Origin: Bacteroidales bacterium | GTDB lineage: Bacteria > Bacteroidota > Bacteroidia > Bacteroidales > Rikenellaceae | Direction: 5' to 3' | Assembly (NCBI GenBank): GCA_910574205.1 | Contig: CAJSYJ010000001.1 | Coordinates: 558,001 to 622,000, forward strand | DNA: 64,000 nt | In this document: positions 18,558 to 27,761 of the stretch, in pieces | Layout of the letters: each line of letters starts with the position of its first letter | How positions within the stretch are numbered: position 1 is the first letter of the stretch | Program-made: the position numbers and the translations under genes | The notes under the pieces: model-generated | The model's database searches: none | Seen by the model: the letters and a program-made list of their open reading frames with translations, nothing else | What the model was told of the DNA's origin: nothing

Positions 18558-21500
18558 TTAGAACACCACTCTTACGCCTAACTGCATGTGCCAGCGCGAA
18601 AGGATATCGTCGCGCGTGGCCGAAGCGCCCGTGAATTTGTACACCGGACGGAAACCGCCCTCGACCGCTTCGAGCCCGGTCACGGTTACCGGCGACAGAG
18701 TCCAGTTGCTCGTGCGCCATGTCGTGCCCCAGCTGCGGCAGAGCAGATTGCCCACGTTGAGTATGTCGAGGCTCAACTGCACGCGGCGCGAGGTGTTGCG
18801 GCCGAAGTAGAAGTCCTGAGCCAGATGAATGTCGACACGATGCTCGAAGGGCAGCGAGTGCGAGTTGCGCTCGGCGAACGAGCCGCGGTGCGAGCGCAGA
18901 TAGGGATCCGACTCTATGTAGTCGTCGAAGGCCTGCTTCGAGCTGTCGTCGGCCCACAGCGTGCGGTCCATCTCGTCGCGCGCGGGAATATACATAAGTG
19001 TATTTCCGCGGTAGGTATCGCCGTTCTCGTCGACGCGGCCGCGGGCATAGGTAAGCGAGTAGCGCTCGCCCGAGTGTCCGTCGTAGACGAGCGTCACGGT
19101 CGTGCCCATAAGACCGTAGCGGCGCGTGTAGGAGATCATCGCAACGGCCTTGTGAGGGAAGTCGTATACCGAGTACGACAGCTCGGGCGAGTTGGAGTCG
19201 ACGGCGTAGGTGCGTCCCCAGTTGCTCGACGACTGCGCCGATATGCCGTCGTTGACGCTCTTCGACTGCGAGTAGGTATATGCGGCCATAAATCCCAGAC
19301 CGAACGGGAAGTTGCGCTCGATGCGTCCCGTGACCGACCACGAATGTCCCTTGCCCGTGTTCGAGAGACGGTATACGGCCGAGTAGTCCGACGTATCGGA
19401 TGTATAGTAGGTCGCCGACGGCGAGGCGGCATCGGCCATGTAGAGACGCCGGCCGCTGTCCTCGGCCGACAGATTGCGGAATACGACGTTGTTTATGCCC
19501 TTGCTGTAAAGCCCCTCCACGAGCAGCTTCCAGCCTCTTAGGTCGTACTCGGCGGCGAGGTTGGCGCGCAGCACCTGCGGGAAGCGGAAAGCGTCGTCCA
19601 CGACATCTATCGACGGGTTGCCCTTGACGCCCACGGCCGAGGGCGTAGTGCTGAATGCGGGCGTCGAGACGCGGTCGTTGACCGTCACGCCCACCTTCGT
19701 CATACCGGTATTCTGATAGCAGTTGTTGATCCATACGAACGGGACGCGTCCCGTGAATACGCCCGCTCCGCCGCGCAGCGTGAGCCCCTCATGACGCCAT
19801 GTAGCGCCCACGCGCGGAGAGAATAACAGCTGCGTGCGCGGCACATCGCCCACTCTCACGCCGTACTTCTGCGCGAAGCGCCCCGTGTTGAACGCCTCGT
19901 TGCGGTGCGGCGAGTCGAAGAATACGGGCATATCGAGACGCAGGCCGTATGTCAGCGTCAGCCCTCCGCGGCGCCACTCGTCCTGCGCATAGAGGCTGAA
20001 CTGCGCGCTGTTGAGCCGTGCCGAAGCACCGCTGCGGTCGGTAAAGTACTCGTATACATACTGCGAGGCGTGTCCGCCCGTCGTGCCGTCGTCGGCGAGA
20101 AAATCGTCGATCGACGCATATGTATAGGTGCCCATGGCATTGCTCAGGTAGAGGTTGTCGGCGCTGTAAAACTCATTGTGCGTGCCGACGGTTATCGTGT
20201 GGTCGCCGCGATGCAGCGATGCGTTGTCGGTCAGGATCAATATATGCTGCGTGAGCATGTTGCGGCCGGCATACTGGTTGGTGCCGATGACCGTCGTGCC
20301 GTTGCCCGCCGCTCCGGTGCCGTTGATGATTACCGCCGGCAGCTGCCGGTCGGTCTCGCGGCCGTCGCGAAGATAGGTGTAGCCTGCGCGCAGCGAGTTG
20401 CTCCAAGCCGAGAATGTCGAGTTGAGCTCAGCCACGATAGAATGGGTGCGGTTGATGTTGGTGTACTCCGAGCCCGTGAAGTAGAAGTATTGCGACGAGT
20501 TGGAGCTGTCGTTCTTGTCGGCATGCAGCATGTTGTATCTGAGCGACATGCGGTGCGTCGAATCGATATTCCAATCCAGACGGGCTATCAGTGCGCCCGA
20601 GAGCGCCGGCACGTCGTGAGCGGCATAACCGCCGCCGTCCCAGCCCGTGAGCGACGAGTAGTGCGCGCCTATGGCCGCGGCCTGCTCTGCCGTGACGGCG
20701 CTGCCCGAGGTCGAAGGGTGGTATGTCGACGGTACGACGTTGCGGTTGTATTCGCCGTTAACGAAGAAGAAGAGTTTGTCGCGCACGATCGGTCCCGAGA
20801 GCGACAGTCCGTATATCTGCGTGGTCTGCTCCGAGAGCTTCGTGCGCTCGGCGACGCCCGATCCGGCCGTCGTACCGTAGAAATTCTCGTCGTTATAGTA
20901 GAAGTATGCCGAGCCGCGCAGGCTGTTGTCGCCCGCCTTCGTGACGGCATTGATGCCGCCGCCCGTGAAGCCGCTCTCGCGCACGTCGAACGGCGCCACG
21001 GCTACCCTCAATTGCTCTATGGCATCGAGCGGTATGGGGTTGGCCTGCGTAAGCGAGCCGGTCATGCCCGTGGTGCCCAAACCGTATACGTCGTCGCTGG
21101 CCATGCCGTCGATGCGGAACGAGTTGTATCGCGTGCTGGCACCTGCGACACTCACGCCGCCCGCCTTGGGCGATACCATTTGAGGCGAGAGCCGCGTGAT
21201 GTCGTATATCGAACGTGTTATGGTCGGCATCGAGGCTATGCGCTCCGAGCGGAACCGCTCGCCCGTGCCGTGACCGCGGATCGACGTATCGTCGGCCACG
21301 ACCACAACGCGGTCGATGTCGAGCGCCTGCGCTCTGAGCTCGACATCGACGCGCTCCGTATCGCCCAGCAGCAACTCGATATTCTCGACACGTGCCTGGT
21401 GGTAACCCAGATAGCTCACCGTAAGCGTATAGGGACCACCCACGCGCATACCCGTAATATTGTACTGTCCGTTGGAATCGGTCGCAACTCCGTATTGCGT

Positions 21501-21653
21501 ACCCGAAGGAGTATGAACGGCTACTACCGCCGCTCCGATCATAGGATTGGACTCCGCGTCCTCGACACGACCCGTCATCGACGATGTCGTGACCTGTGCA
21601 TACGCCCCGCAGAAAGAGATCAGCAGGAGCGTATGAAGAATCAAATGCTTCAT
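18558..21653 (-). CDS. Oar-like TonB-dependent receptor with carboxypeptidase-regulatory-like N domain
   Basis: 1031 aa from the Met codon at 21653, chosen because it begins a proper signal peptide (MKHLILHTLLLISFCGAYAQ); the frame is open further upstream. Residues about 25-110 form a carboxypeptidase-regulatory-like domain (MTGRVEDAESNPMIGAAVVA). Then comes a plug region (TRSIYDITRLSPQMVSPKAGG, FDVRESGFTGGGINAVTKAG) and a large outer-membrane beta-barrel ending in WHMQLGVRVVF with terminal Phe. The layout fits Oar-type receptors, with no SusD partner nearby. Substrate is unknown. A promoter lies at 21726-21757 and a terminator at 18481-18507, so it is probably monocistronic and not under the riboswitch. 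Confidence 0.88.
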   Translation of the reverse strand: MKHLILHTLLLISFCGAYAQVTTSSMTGRVEDAESNPMIGAAVVAVHTPSGTQYGVATDSNGQYNITGMRVGGPYTLTVSYLGYHQARVENIELLLGDTERVDVELRAQALDIDRVVVVADDTSIRGHGTGERFRSERIASMPTITRSIYDITRLSPQMVSPKAGGVSVAGASTRYNSFRIDGMASDDVYGLGTTGMTGSLTQANPIPLDAIEQLRVAVAPFDVRESGFTGGGINAVTKAGDNSLRGSAYFYYNDENFYGTTAGSGVAERTKLSEQTTQIYGLSLSGPIVRDKLFFFVNGEYNRNVVPSTYHPSTSGSAVTAEQAAAIGAHYSSLTGWDGGGYAAHDVPALSGALIARLDWNIDSTHRMSLRYNMLHADKNDSSNSSQYFYFTGSEYTNINRTHSIVAELNSTFSAWSNSLRAGYTYLRDGRETDRQLPAVIINGTGAAGNGTTVIGTNQYAGRNMLTQHILILTDNASLHRGDHTITVGTHNEFYSADNLYLSNAMGTYTYASIDDFLADDGTTGGHASQYVYEYFTDRSGASARLNSAQFSLYAQDEWRRGGLTLTYGLRLDMPVFFDSPHRNEAFNTGRFAQKYGVRVGDVPRTQLLFSPRVGATWRHEGLTLRGGAGVFTGRVPFVWINNCYQNTGMTKVGVTVNDRVSTPAFSTTPSAVGVKGNPSIDVVDDAFRFPQVLRANLAAEYDLRGWKLLVEGLYSKGINNVVFRNLSAEDSGRRLYMADAASPSATYYTSDTSDYSAVYRLSNTGKGHSWSVTGRIERNFPFGLGFMAAYTYSQSKSVNDGISAQSSSNWGRTYAVDSNSPELSYSVYDFPHKAVAMISYTRRYGLMGTTVTLVYDGHSGERYSLTYARGRVDENGDTYRGNTLMYIPARDEMDRTLWADDSSKQAFDDYIESDPYLRSHRGSFAERNSHSLPFEHRVDIHLAQDFYFGRNTSRRVQLSLDILNVGNLLCRSWGTTWRTSNWTLSPVTVTGLEAVEGGFRPVYKFTGASATRDDILSRWHMQLGVRVVF

Positions 21654-21725
21654 AAACCAATATTTAAGAGCGCTATTTATGCGCCATACAACAATAAACG
21701 CCGCTGCCCGTGAGCTTCGGCGTGG

Positions 21726-21757
21726 CAAATATATTTCAAAGTTTCCGAAAATCCAAC
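21726..21757 (-). promoter_or_regulatory. Promoter of the Oar-like receptor gene
   Basis: On the minus strand a TTG element (complement of CAA at 21754-21756) is followed, after 20 bases, by TATATTTG (21726-21733), the TAnnTTTG -7 box. The start codon is 73 bases downstream. Confidence 0.6.
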
Positions 21758-22260
21758 ACCTCGCGCCGAAAAAATCACGTCGGCCAAGACCCACGGGATC
21801 ATCCCGTTGGCCTGCGGCGCCCCTCCTCCGACCGGCTGGACACGCCCCGCTTACGGCATGGCGGCGAAATAAAAAAAGTGTCTCCGCGAATATAAAGAAC
21901 GAATTTGATAATATGAATGATCCGACATATAAAGAACACTTTCTCACATGCGGAGACACCGTGGCGGCTGCGGGCGAGACGAATATGACGGTCGAATTTG
22001 TCGGCAGTTTCCGAATCGGTTGACGAATATCTTCGGCATATCAAAGATAACGAAAATTCATCCAAAATCAACCCTCACTGCGCTAAATCGAAGATACCCG
22101 ATTTGCCCTGCACGACACTCCGGCCGCGGGACGAAAGCGATGTCCGCATTCTCCTGCAAAGTGTCGCGGCATGGAACTGCGGCCGGGAGGGCGGCAAGAC
22201 GCAGAACAAAGCCGAGCGCATGAAAAGGGCTCGCGCGAAGCGGCCGGGACATAAAACGAA
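21734..22260. other. Intergenic region with a spaced inverted repeat and an 11-base direct repeat
   Basis: GTGTCTCCGC at 21878-21887 and its exact complement GCGGAGACAC at 21950-21959 flank a 62-base segment. ATATAAAGAAC occurs at 21890-21900 and again at 21927-21937, that is at a 37-base period. A short open frame starts at 21913 on the plus strand but has no recognisable character. Otherwise nothing is seen up to the terminator at 22261. Confidence 0.5.
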
Positions 22261-22296
22261 TCCGCCCCGACCGCAATGCTGTGCGGCAGGGGCGGA
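22261..22296 (-). terminator. Terminator after the PTS IIC-like gene
   Basis: An 8-bp outer stem TCCGCCCC/GGGGCGGA and a 5-bp inner stem CCGCA/TGCGG are followed on the minus strand by TTCGTTTTA. It lies 44 bases beyond the stop codon. Confidence 0.78.
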
Positions 22297-22339
22297 TACA
22301 TTAACCGGAAAGCGCGCGGCATGCGGCCGAATAACGGGC

Positions 22340-23335
22340 TTACTCGATCTTCATGTCGCCGGGCCTGATCCAGCCGGCACGCCTCATGCCCGTGTCGATA
22401 GCAAGGGCTATTGCGGCCGGCGCTATGAAGTACAGTCCGATGATCTCGGCCATGAGAACGGCACTGTCCGTCGTACCGCCCATAGTGGCGTATGCCGCTA
22501 TCGGCCCCACCAGTCCAGATGTTCCCATACCGGCGCCGATAGCGTTGTTGGTCATGCCCAGCAGCATGGTCGAGACCGGGCCCAGCACGGCCGAGGCGAT
22601 AGTCGGAGCGATCCATATAAGCGGTTTCTTGACTATATTGCCTATCTGCAACATCGACGTTCCGACGCCCTGCGAGATAAGGCCGCTTATGCCGTTGTCC
22701 CTGAAACTGATTACGGCGAAGCCGATCATCTGTGCGCAGCAGCCAGCCGTCGCGGCACCGGCCGCCAGCCCGTCAAGGTTGAGCATGACGCATATCGCGA
22801 CCGAGCTTATGGGCAGCGTGAGGGCGCAGCCGACCAGCACGGCCACCGCAACACCCATGAAGAAGGGGTTGAGCGTGGTAGCGTGGTTGATGAGCATTCC
22901 CAGCTGCAACATCATGTCGTTGATCGGCGAGCAGCACCACTTGGCGAACATACCGCCGGCGACGATCGTGACCAGCGGCGTGACGATTATATCGACCGGA
23001 GTGCGCTTCGATACGAGCGAGCCCAGCTCGACACCCACCATGACCGCCAGATAGGCACCTACCGGACCGCCGAAGCGATAACCCAGCGCACCGACTATGG
23101 CCGACGAAATGTTGACCAGCAGCGGGCACTTCATGCCGTAGGCAATGGCCATACCGATGCAGGCACCCACAAGCGGCGAGGAGGCCGAGAGCGTTTCGGC
23201 AATGAAGCCGAGAAACGACAGAGCCTCGATCTTGGCCAGCTGGCCCAGGATCACGCCCAGAATCAGCGAACAGAAGAGACCCAGAGCCATATGGCTCAGG
23301 GCATCTATCACATACTTTTTGAACAGTTTCTTCAT
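22340..23335 (-). CDS. PTS sugar transporter subunit IIC-like membrane protein (PTS_EIIC_2 type)
   Basis: 331 aa from the Met at 23335 (MKKLFKKYVIDALSHMALGL); the open frame extends upstream but without family character. The protein is almost entirely hydrophobic, with about 8-10 membrane segments. It has the Gly/Pro-rich segments of the PF13303-type IIC proteins: HMALGLFCSLILG near the start, SKRTPVDIIVTP, and LISQGVGTSMLQIGNI. No IIA, IIB, HPr or enzyme I gene is nearby, so phosphotransfer-driven uptake is doubtful and it may act alone or as a sensor. Substrate unknown. Confidence 0.82.
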   Translation of the reverse strand: MKKLFKKYVIDALSHMALGLFCSLILGVILGQLAKIEALSFLGFIAETLSASSPLVGACIGMAIAYGMKCPLLVNISSAIVGALGYRFGGPVGAYLAVMVGVELGSLVSKRTPVDIIVTPLVTIVAGGMFAKWCCSPINDMMLQLGMLINHATTLNPFFMGVAVAVLVGCALTLPISSVAICVMLNLDGLAAGAATAGCCAQMIGFAVISFRDNGISGLISQGVGTSMLQIGNIVKKPLIWIAPTIASAVLGPVSTMLLGMTNNAIGAGMGTSGLVGPIAAYATMGGTTDSAVLMAEIIGLYFIAPAAIALAIDTGMRRAGWIRPGDMKIE

Positions 23336-23507
23336 AATCAGTTTTTCGTATTCCGCGGCGAATATACTAAAAAAGCGAAAGCGGCCGCCAGAATCATCGG
23401 CTTTTTTCATGCCAGCGATCCGAAACGAATCCCGATACGGCCGACAAACGAAATACGCACCGGCTCTCTCGCCGCACTCCAACACGCGCGATGCTCCGGG
23501 GCGATAA

Positions 23508-23539
23508 TTTGTAATGTTGCCTAATTTTTCGTATTTTTG
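23508..23539 (+). promoter_or_regulatory. Promoter of ftsY
   Basis: TTTG (23508-23511), a 20-base spacer, then TATTTTTG (23532-23539): a full match to the Bacteroidota -33/-7 consensus, 26 bases before the ftsY start. Confidence 0.85.
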
Positions 23540-23565
23540 CCAAAATAAACATCGATACACTGAGT

Positions 23566-24570
23566 ATGGGATTTTTCGATCTGTTCAAGAAAAAACAGGA
23601 TAAGGCGGCAGCCGCTCCCCAAGAGGATGTGCAGCAGGCCGAGCAGCGCGAGCTGGAAGCCGGTCTGGAAAAGACCAAGAGCGGCTTCTTCTCGAAACTT
23701 ACCCGCGCCATTGCGGGACGGTCGACCGTCGATGCCGACGTGCTCGACCAGCTCGAAGAGGTGCTCATAACCTCCGACGTAGGTGTCGAGACGACGGTCA
23801 AGATCATAGAGCGCATCGAGGCGCGCATCGCACGCGACAAATACATGAACACGTCGGAGCTGCACTCGATCCTGCGCGACGAGATAGCATCGCTTATGGA
23901 GGAGTCGCACTCCTCGCAGCAGAACTTCGGCATCGAGGTCAAGCCGGGCGTGCCCTACGTGATGATGGTCGTCGGCGTCAACGGCGCTGGCAAGACCACC
24001 ACCATAGGCAAGCTGGCCGCACAGCTCGTGCGCGCAGGCAACAAGGTGGTCATAGGCGCGGCCGACACGTTCCGCGCCGCAGCCATAGACCAGCTGGCCG
24101 TCTGGGCCGAGCGTGCAGGCGCGACCATGGTGCGTCAGCAAATGGGCTCCGACCCCGCCTCTGTGGCATACGACACCTTGCGCTCGGCCGTAGCCACGGG
24201 CGCCGACGTAGTCCTGATCGACACGGCAGGCCGGCTCCACAACAAGATAGGTCTGATGAACGAGCTTACCAAGATCCGCAACGTCATGGCCAAGGTCATC
24301 CCCGACGCGCCGCACGAAGTGATGCTCGTGCTCGACGGCTCGACCGGACAGAACGCCTTCGAGCAGGCCAAGCAGTTCACGCAGGCTACGAGCGTTACGT
24401 CGCTTACCATAACCAAGCTCGACGGCACGGCCAAGGGAGGCGTGGTCATCGGCATCAGCGACCGCTTCCGCATCCCCGTGAGGTATATCGGCATCGGCGA
24501 GGGTATCGACCAGTTGAAGATGTTCGACCGCCGCGAGTTCGTTCGCGCGATGTTCGGCGACGAAAAGTAA
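23566..24570 (+). CDS. ftsY: Signal recognition particle receptor FtsY
   Basis: 334 aa. A short charged N-terminal part (A domain reduced to about 30 residues) leads into the N domain helices and the G domain: VGVNGAGKTTTIGKLAAQL (P-loop), GAADTFRAAAIDQL, VLIDTAGRLHNK and TKLDGTAKGG. It is a membrane-associated GTPase that receives SRP-ribosome complexes for co-translational insertion. The next gene begins 7 bases after its stop, with a GTG codon. Confidence 0.96.
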   Translation: MGFFDLFKKKQDKAAAAPQEDVQQAEQRELEAGLEKTKSGFFSKLTRAIAGRSTVDADVLDQLEEVLITSDVGVETTVKIIERIEARIARDKYMNTSELHSILRDEIASLMEESHSSQQNFGIEVKPGVPYVMMVVGVNGAGKTTTIGKLAAQLVRAGNKVVIGAADTFRAAAIDQLAVWAERAGATMVRQQMGSDPASVAYDTLRSAVATGADVVLIDTAGRLHNKIGLMNELTKIRNVMAKVIPDAPHEVMLVLDGSTGQNAFEQAKQFTQATSVTSLTITKLDGTAKGGVVIGISDRFRIPVRYIGIGEGIDQLKMFDRREFVRAMFGDEK

Positions 24571-24577
24571 TGCAGCC

Positions 24578-25348
24578 GTGAAGACCTTGTTACCGATACT
24601 CGCCGTCGCCGCATTTTGGTGCGCCGATGTGGCGGCGCAGCAGCAGGCCGGGGCGGGCGCTGCCACCCGGGAGAGAGCCGCGGACAAGGCGGTGGACGGA
24701 TACAGATTCGTAAAACTCCGCAGCAGCGGCGAATACTACATAGACTACGATGCAATGGGCGCCGAGGCGCGCGACGACGAGCGTTTCGCCGCTCTGGCCG
24801 AGCGCTTCATCGCCGTCGATCCGGCTCTCGTCGTCGAGGACTTGCAGGTGCTCTACTACGGCCGCGCATATCGCGACGACTATACGGGCGACCGCCGCAC
24901 TTTCACGCTTGTCGAAGAGGCGATGCAAGCCGGACAATACGACAGGGCATATCAGCTGTGCCTCGACCTGCAACGTCGTATCCCGGCTTCGCCGCGCCTG
25001 TTGAATCTTTTATATATATCGGCTTCGAAAAAGAGCATTCCGGCAGCGGAGCCGGAGCTGACTGCATTGGCGGATCGTTACCGGTTCGTTCTTGACGTCA
25101 TAAGTTTTTCCGGAAACGGCACGATGCTCTCCCCCTATGTCGTGACATCGGTGGCCGACGAATACGAACTGCTGTTCAACAAGCTCGGCATAACGGCAGT
25201 GGTCATGCAACAGCTTACAAGACTCGAAGACGGCACCATGTGCGACATAATGACCGTATCCGAGGGCGAAGGCTCCGATTCGGAGAACGACGAGGTGTGG
25301 TTCGACATAGACATGCCGTTCGGAGCATCGGCCGAATTATTTGAATAA
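24578..25348 (+). CDS. DUF4919-like exported protein
   Basis: 256 aa, starting with GTG at 24578, 7 bases after ftsY. The N-terminus is a signal peptide (LLPILAVAAFWCADVAAQQ). The mature part shows VDGYRFVKLRSSGEYYIDYDAM, DLQVLYYGRAYRDDYTG, a helical repeat-like middle and VWFDIDMPFG near the end, a pattern I associate with DUF4919 proteins of Bacteroidota. Function is unknown. It stops just before rimO, which starts one base later, suggesting coupled translation. Confidence 0.75.
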   Translation: MKTLLPILAVAAFWCADVAAQQQAGAGAATRERAADKAVDGYRFVKLRSSGEYYIDYDAMGAEARDDERFAALAERFIAVDPALVVEDLQVLYYGRAYRDDYTGDRRTFTLVEEAMQAGQYDRAYQLCLDLQRRIPASPRLLNLLYISASKKSIPAAEPELTALADRYRFVLDVISFSGNGTMLSPYVVTSVADEYELLFNKLGITAVVMQQLTRLEDGTMCDIMTVSEGEGSDSENDEVWFDIDMPFGASAELFE

Positions 25349-25349
25349 C

Positions 25350-26645
25350 ATGAAGAAATTAAACGTCATAACGCTCGGCTGCTCGAAAAATACGGTCGAC
25401 TCGGAGCATCTGGCCGCACAGCTGGCCGATGCCGGATACGAAATAGTTTTCGACAGCGACCGCACGCGCTCGGATGTCGTCGTGATAAACACGTGCGGAT
25501 TCATAGGCGATGCCAAGAAAGAGAGCATCGACACGATTCTGGCCGCAGCGGCGGCCAAGCAGCAGGGGCTTGTCGGCGAGCTGTTCGTCATAGGCTGCCT
25601 CTCGGAGCGCTATGCCGACGAGCTGCGCGCCGAGCTGCCCGAGGTCGACGACTTCTTCGGCGTGAAGAGCTGGGAGCAGATCGTCGAGCGTCTGGGCGCC
25701 CGCCACCGCCGCGAATTGGAGACCCGTCGCATGCTCTCCACCCCGTCGCACTACGCCTATCTGAAAATAGCCGAGGGCTGCGACCGCATGTGCGGATACT
25801 GCGCCATACCGCTCATCCGCGGCCGTTACGTCTCGCGCCCCATAGAGGAGCTCGTCGAGGAGGCGACGGCACTGGCCGAGAGCGGCGTGAGGGAGCTGAT
25901 CGTCATAGCGCAGGACACGACATGCTACGGCATCGACCTCTACGGCCGCCGTGCGTTGGCCGAGCTGCTCGAACGCCTATGCCGCATCGACAAGATCAGG
26001 CGCATACGCCTGCACTACGCCTACCCCACCGACTTTACCGACGAGCTGATCGACACTATGGCACGCGAGAAGAAGATATGCCGCTATATCGACCTGCCGT
26101 TCCAGCACATATCCGATTCGCAGCTCGCGGCCATGAAGCGCAACCACACCTCGGCCGAGGCCTACGCGCTGGTCGACCGCCTCAGGGAGCGCATCCCCGG
26201 CATCGCGCTGCGCACCACGCTCATGGTCGGGTACCCTGGCGAGAGCGAGGCCGACTTCGAGGAGCTGATGGAGTTCGTCAGCCGCGTGCGCTTCGAGCGT
26301 CTGGGCGTCTTCGCCTACTGCGAGGAGGAGGGTACCTACTCGGCCCGTCGCCTGAAAGACGACGTGCCCGAAGATGTCAAGCAGGAGCGCCTCGACCGCA
26401 TCATGCGTTTGCAGGAGCGCATATCGCTCGAAAGCAACGCCGCCCGCATAGGAGCTACGATGCCCGTGATGATCGATTCGCACGAGGGCGACTACTACAT
26501 AGGACGCACCGAGTTCGACTCGCCCGAGGTCGACGGCGAAGTGCTCGTCCAGGCCGGCGGCCGTCGCCTGCGCCGCGGCTGCATATACGACGTGCGCATA
26601 ACCGACGCCGAGGATTACGATCTGTACGGAAGCGTAATCGAATAA
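25350..26645 (+). CDS. rimO: Ribosomal protein S12 methylthiotransferase RimO
   Basis: 431 aa. The ATG at 25350 is preferred over an in-phase TTG nine bases upstream. The UPF0004 domain carries three cluster-binding Cys in GCSKNTVDSE, NTCGFI and GCLSERY. The radical SAM domain has the CxxxCxxC motif in EGCDRMCGYCAIP (about residue 145). A C-terminal TRAM domain follows. The enzyme adds a methylthio group to the conserved Asp of ribosomal protein S12, using two iron-sulfur clusters. It probably ends the ftsY unit, since a new promoter follows at 26682. Confidence 0.95.
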   Translation: MKKLNVITLGCSKNTVDSEHLAAQLADAGYEIVFDSDRTRSDVVVINTCGFIGDAKKESIDTILAAAAAKQQGLVGELFVIGCLSERYADELRAELPEVDDFFGVKSWEQIVERLGARHRRELETRRMLSTPSHYAYLKIAEGCDRMCGYCAIPLIRGRYVSRPIEELVEEATALAESGVRELIVIAQDTTCYGIDLYGRRALAELLERLCRIDKIRRIRLHYAYPTDFTDELIDTMAREKKICRYIDLPFQHISDSQLAAMKRNHTSAEAYALVDRLRERIPGIALRTTLMVGYPGESEADFEELMEFVSRVRFERLGVFAYCEEEGTYSARRLKDDVPEDVKQERLDRIMRLQERISLESNAARIGATMPVMIDSHEGDYYIGRTEFDSPEVDGEVLVQAGGRRLRRGCIYDVRITDAEDYDLYGSVIE

Positions 26646-26681
26646 GGAGTATCGATTATTCGATCTTAACGGACGAATTAT

Positions 26682-26712
26682 TTTGCCGTTTGGCGGAAAA
26701 TTATTACCTTTG
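26682..26712 (+). promoter_or_regulatory. Promoter of the coiled-coil gene/zapA unit
   Basis: TTTG (26682-26685), a 19-base spacer and TACCTTTG (26705-26712). It rules out any start codon upstream of about 26716 for the following gene. Confidence 0.8.
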
Positions 26713-26739
26713 GGCAGAATGATTCACCGTGACCGATTT

Positions 26740-27039
26740 ATGGCGGACAAACAGATCGTAAAGCGTTTGGTCGAACAGGTCGAAAGACTCCTCGACGAAC
26801 ATCGCCGCATCAGCGGCGACTGTCGTGCGCTGGTGGCCGAACGCGATGCGCTGGCGGCACGCAACAGAGCGTTGCAGGAGCAGAACCGACAGCTCGAATC
26901 GAAGATCAAGTGCTTCGAGCTGGGACGCGGCATGGGCGGTGAAAAGGGCGACAGGGAGCGCGCCAGAGCGCGTGTCAACAATTTATTGCGGGAAGTTGAC
27001 AAGTGCATCGCGATGCTCGACCGTCCCGACGGCGTTTGA
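26740..27039 (+). CDS. Small coiled-coil protein (ZapB-like architecture) upstream of zapA
   Basis: 99 aa from the ATG at 26740 (MADKQIVKRLVEQVERLL). An in-phase ATG at 26719 is also possible, but with the promoter at 26682-26712 it would leave almost no leader. The product is highly charged and almost wholly predicted helix, with heptad-like spacing across residues 5-60 (VERLLDEHRRISGDCRALVAE). This size and position before zapA is common in Bacteroidota, and a division-site role like ZapB is inferred from context only. Confidence 0.68.
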   Translation: MADKQIVKRLVEQVERLLDEHRRISGDCRALVAERDALAARNRALQEQNRQLESKIKCFELGRGMGGEKGDRERARARVNNLLREVDKCIAMLDRPDGV

Positions 27040-27060
27040 TTTCGGAGCAAGACTTAGGCT

Positions 27061-27342
27061 ATGGCAAAAATCAATATAAACCTTTCGATTGCGGGCAAGT
27101 CCTATCCGATGTCTATCGAGCAGGAGAAGGAGGAGCTTTATCGCGAGGCGGCACGACGTCTCAACGAAAAGGTAAGAGAGTTCACGCGAGTTCCGTCGCT
27201 CGACCAGACCGACCGACTGGCCATGGCGGCACTGCGTTTTTCGATAGTTGCACTGAGCAGCGAGCGCTCGGGTAGGCTCGGCAGCGCCGAAACGGAGGCG
27301 CTCGAAGCTCTCTCGCAGCGACTGGACTCATATTTGGGCTGA
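27061..27342 (+). CDS. zapA: Cell division protein ZapA
   Basis: 93 aa, the usual short ZapA length. It starts MAKININLSIAGKSYPMSI, followed by an N-terminal strand-helix region (EELYREAARRLNEKVREF), the DRLAMAALRFSIVAL helix and a C-terminal coiled coil. ZapA promotes bundling of FtsZ filaments at the division site. The gene lies 21 bases after the coiled-coil gene and in front of the structured RNA and rny. Confidence 0.85.
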   Translation: MAKININLSIAGKSYPMSIEQEKEELYREAARRLNEKVREFTRVPSLDQTDRLAMAALRFSIVALSSERSGRLGSAETEALEALSQRLDSYLG

Positions 27343-27499
27343 TGCCCGACGACGACAAACCGTCTCACGCAAGAGGTTCCGGCGATGCTCCGGACGGGGA
27401 TTCGCCCGGCGGATGCGGCAGACGAAGCAGGTCGTAAGCCTGCGACCGTTACCGGCCTCTGCGCAGCGGACAAGTTCTTTAACATAGGATGCAACGGAT

Positions 27500-27712
27500 C
27501 TATCCCGCATGGATTCCTTATAGCTTTGCGAACTGTACAATTAAACTACATTGGGACAACTCTCGTATAGAGACAAAATCAGGCCTTGACCGATCCCGGC
27601 GATCGGTGTATCCGAGCGATACCATTGGAAGATTGCGTACTTCGGAGCCCCACTTATGACAGATCTGCGGATTCGTCAAACAAGAAAAGGAAGTCGTGCG
27701 GGATTTTTATTT
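27500..27712 (+). ncRNA. ssrS: Rod-like structured RNA between zapA and rny, probable 6S RNA
   Basis: ATCCCGCA (27502-27509) pairs with TGCGGGAT (27697-27704), just before TTTTATTT. The next segments also pair across the element: TTCCTT with AAGGAA, TTTGCGAA with TTCGTCAAA (one bulge), and CTGT with ACAG. The apical part holds a GACCGATC/GATCGGT hairpin. The result is a long interrupted rod of about 210 nt, the shape of 6S RNA, which binds the RNA polymerase housekeeping holoenzyme. From memory, 6S lies beside zapA in several bacteria. The assignment rests on shape and position; exact ends are uncertain. Confidence 0.62.
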
Positions 27713-27761
27713 GCATCCGGATATATGATACTTTTAATTAATAAATAAATATTTTAACGAT

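Noticed and set aside
18558..21653. Calling the TonB receptor BtuB because of the nearby riboswitch
   Set aside because: It is an Oar-like receptor with its own promoter and terminator, upstream of and outside the riboswitch transcript.
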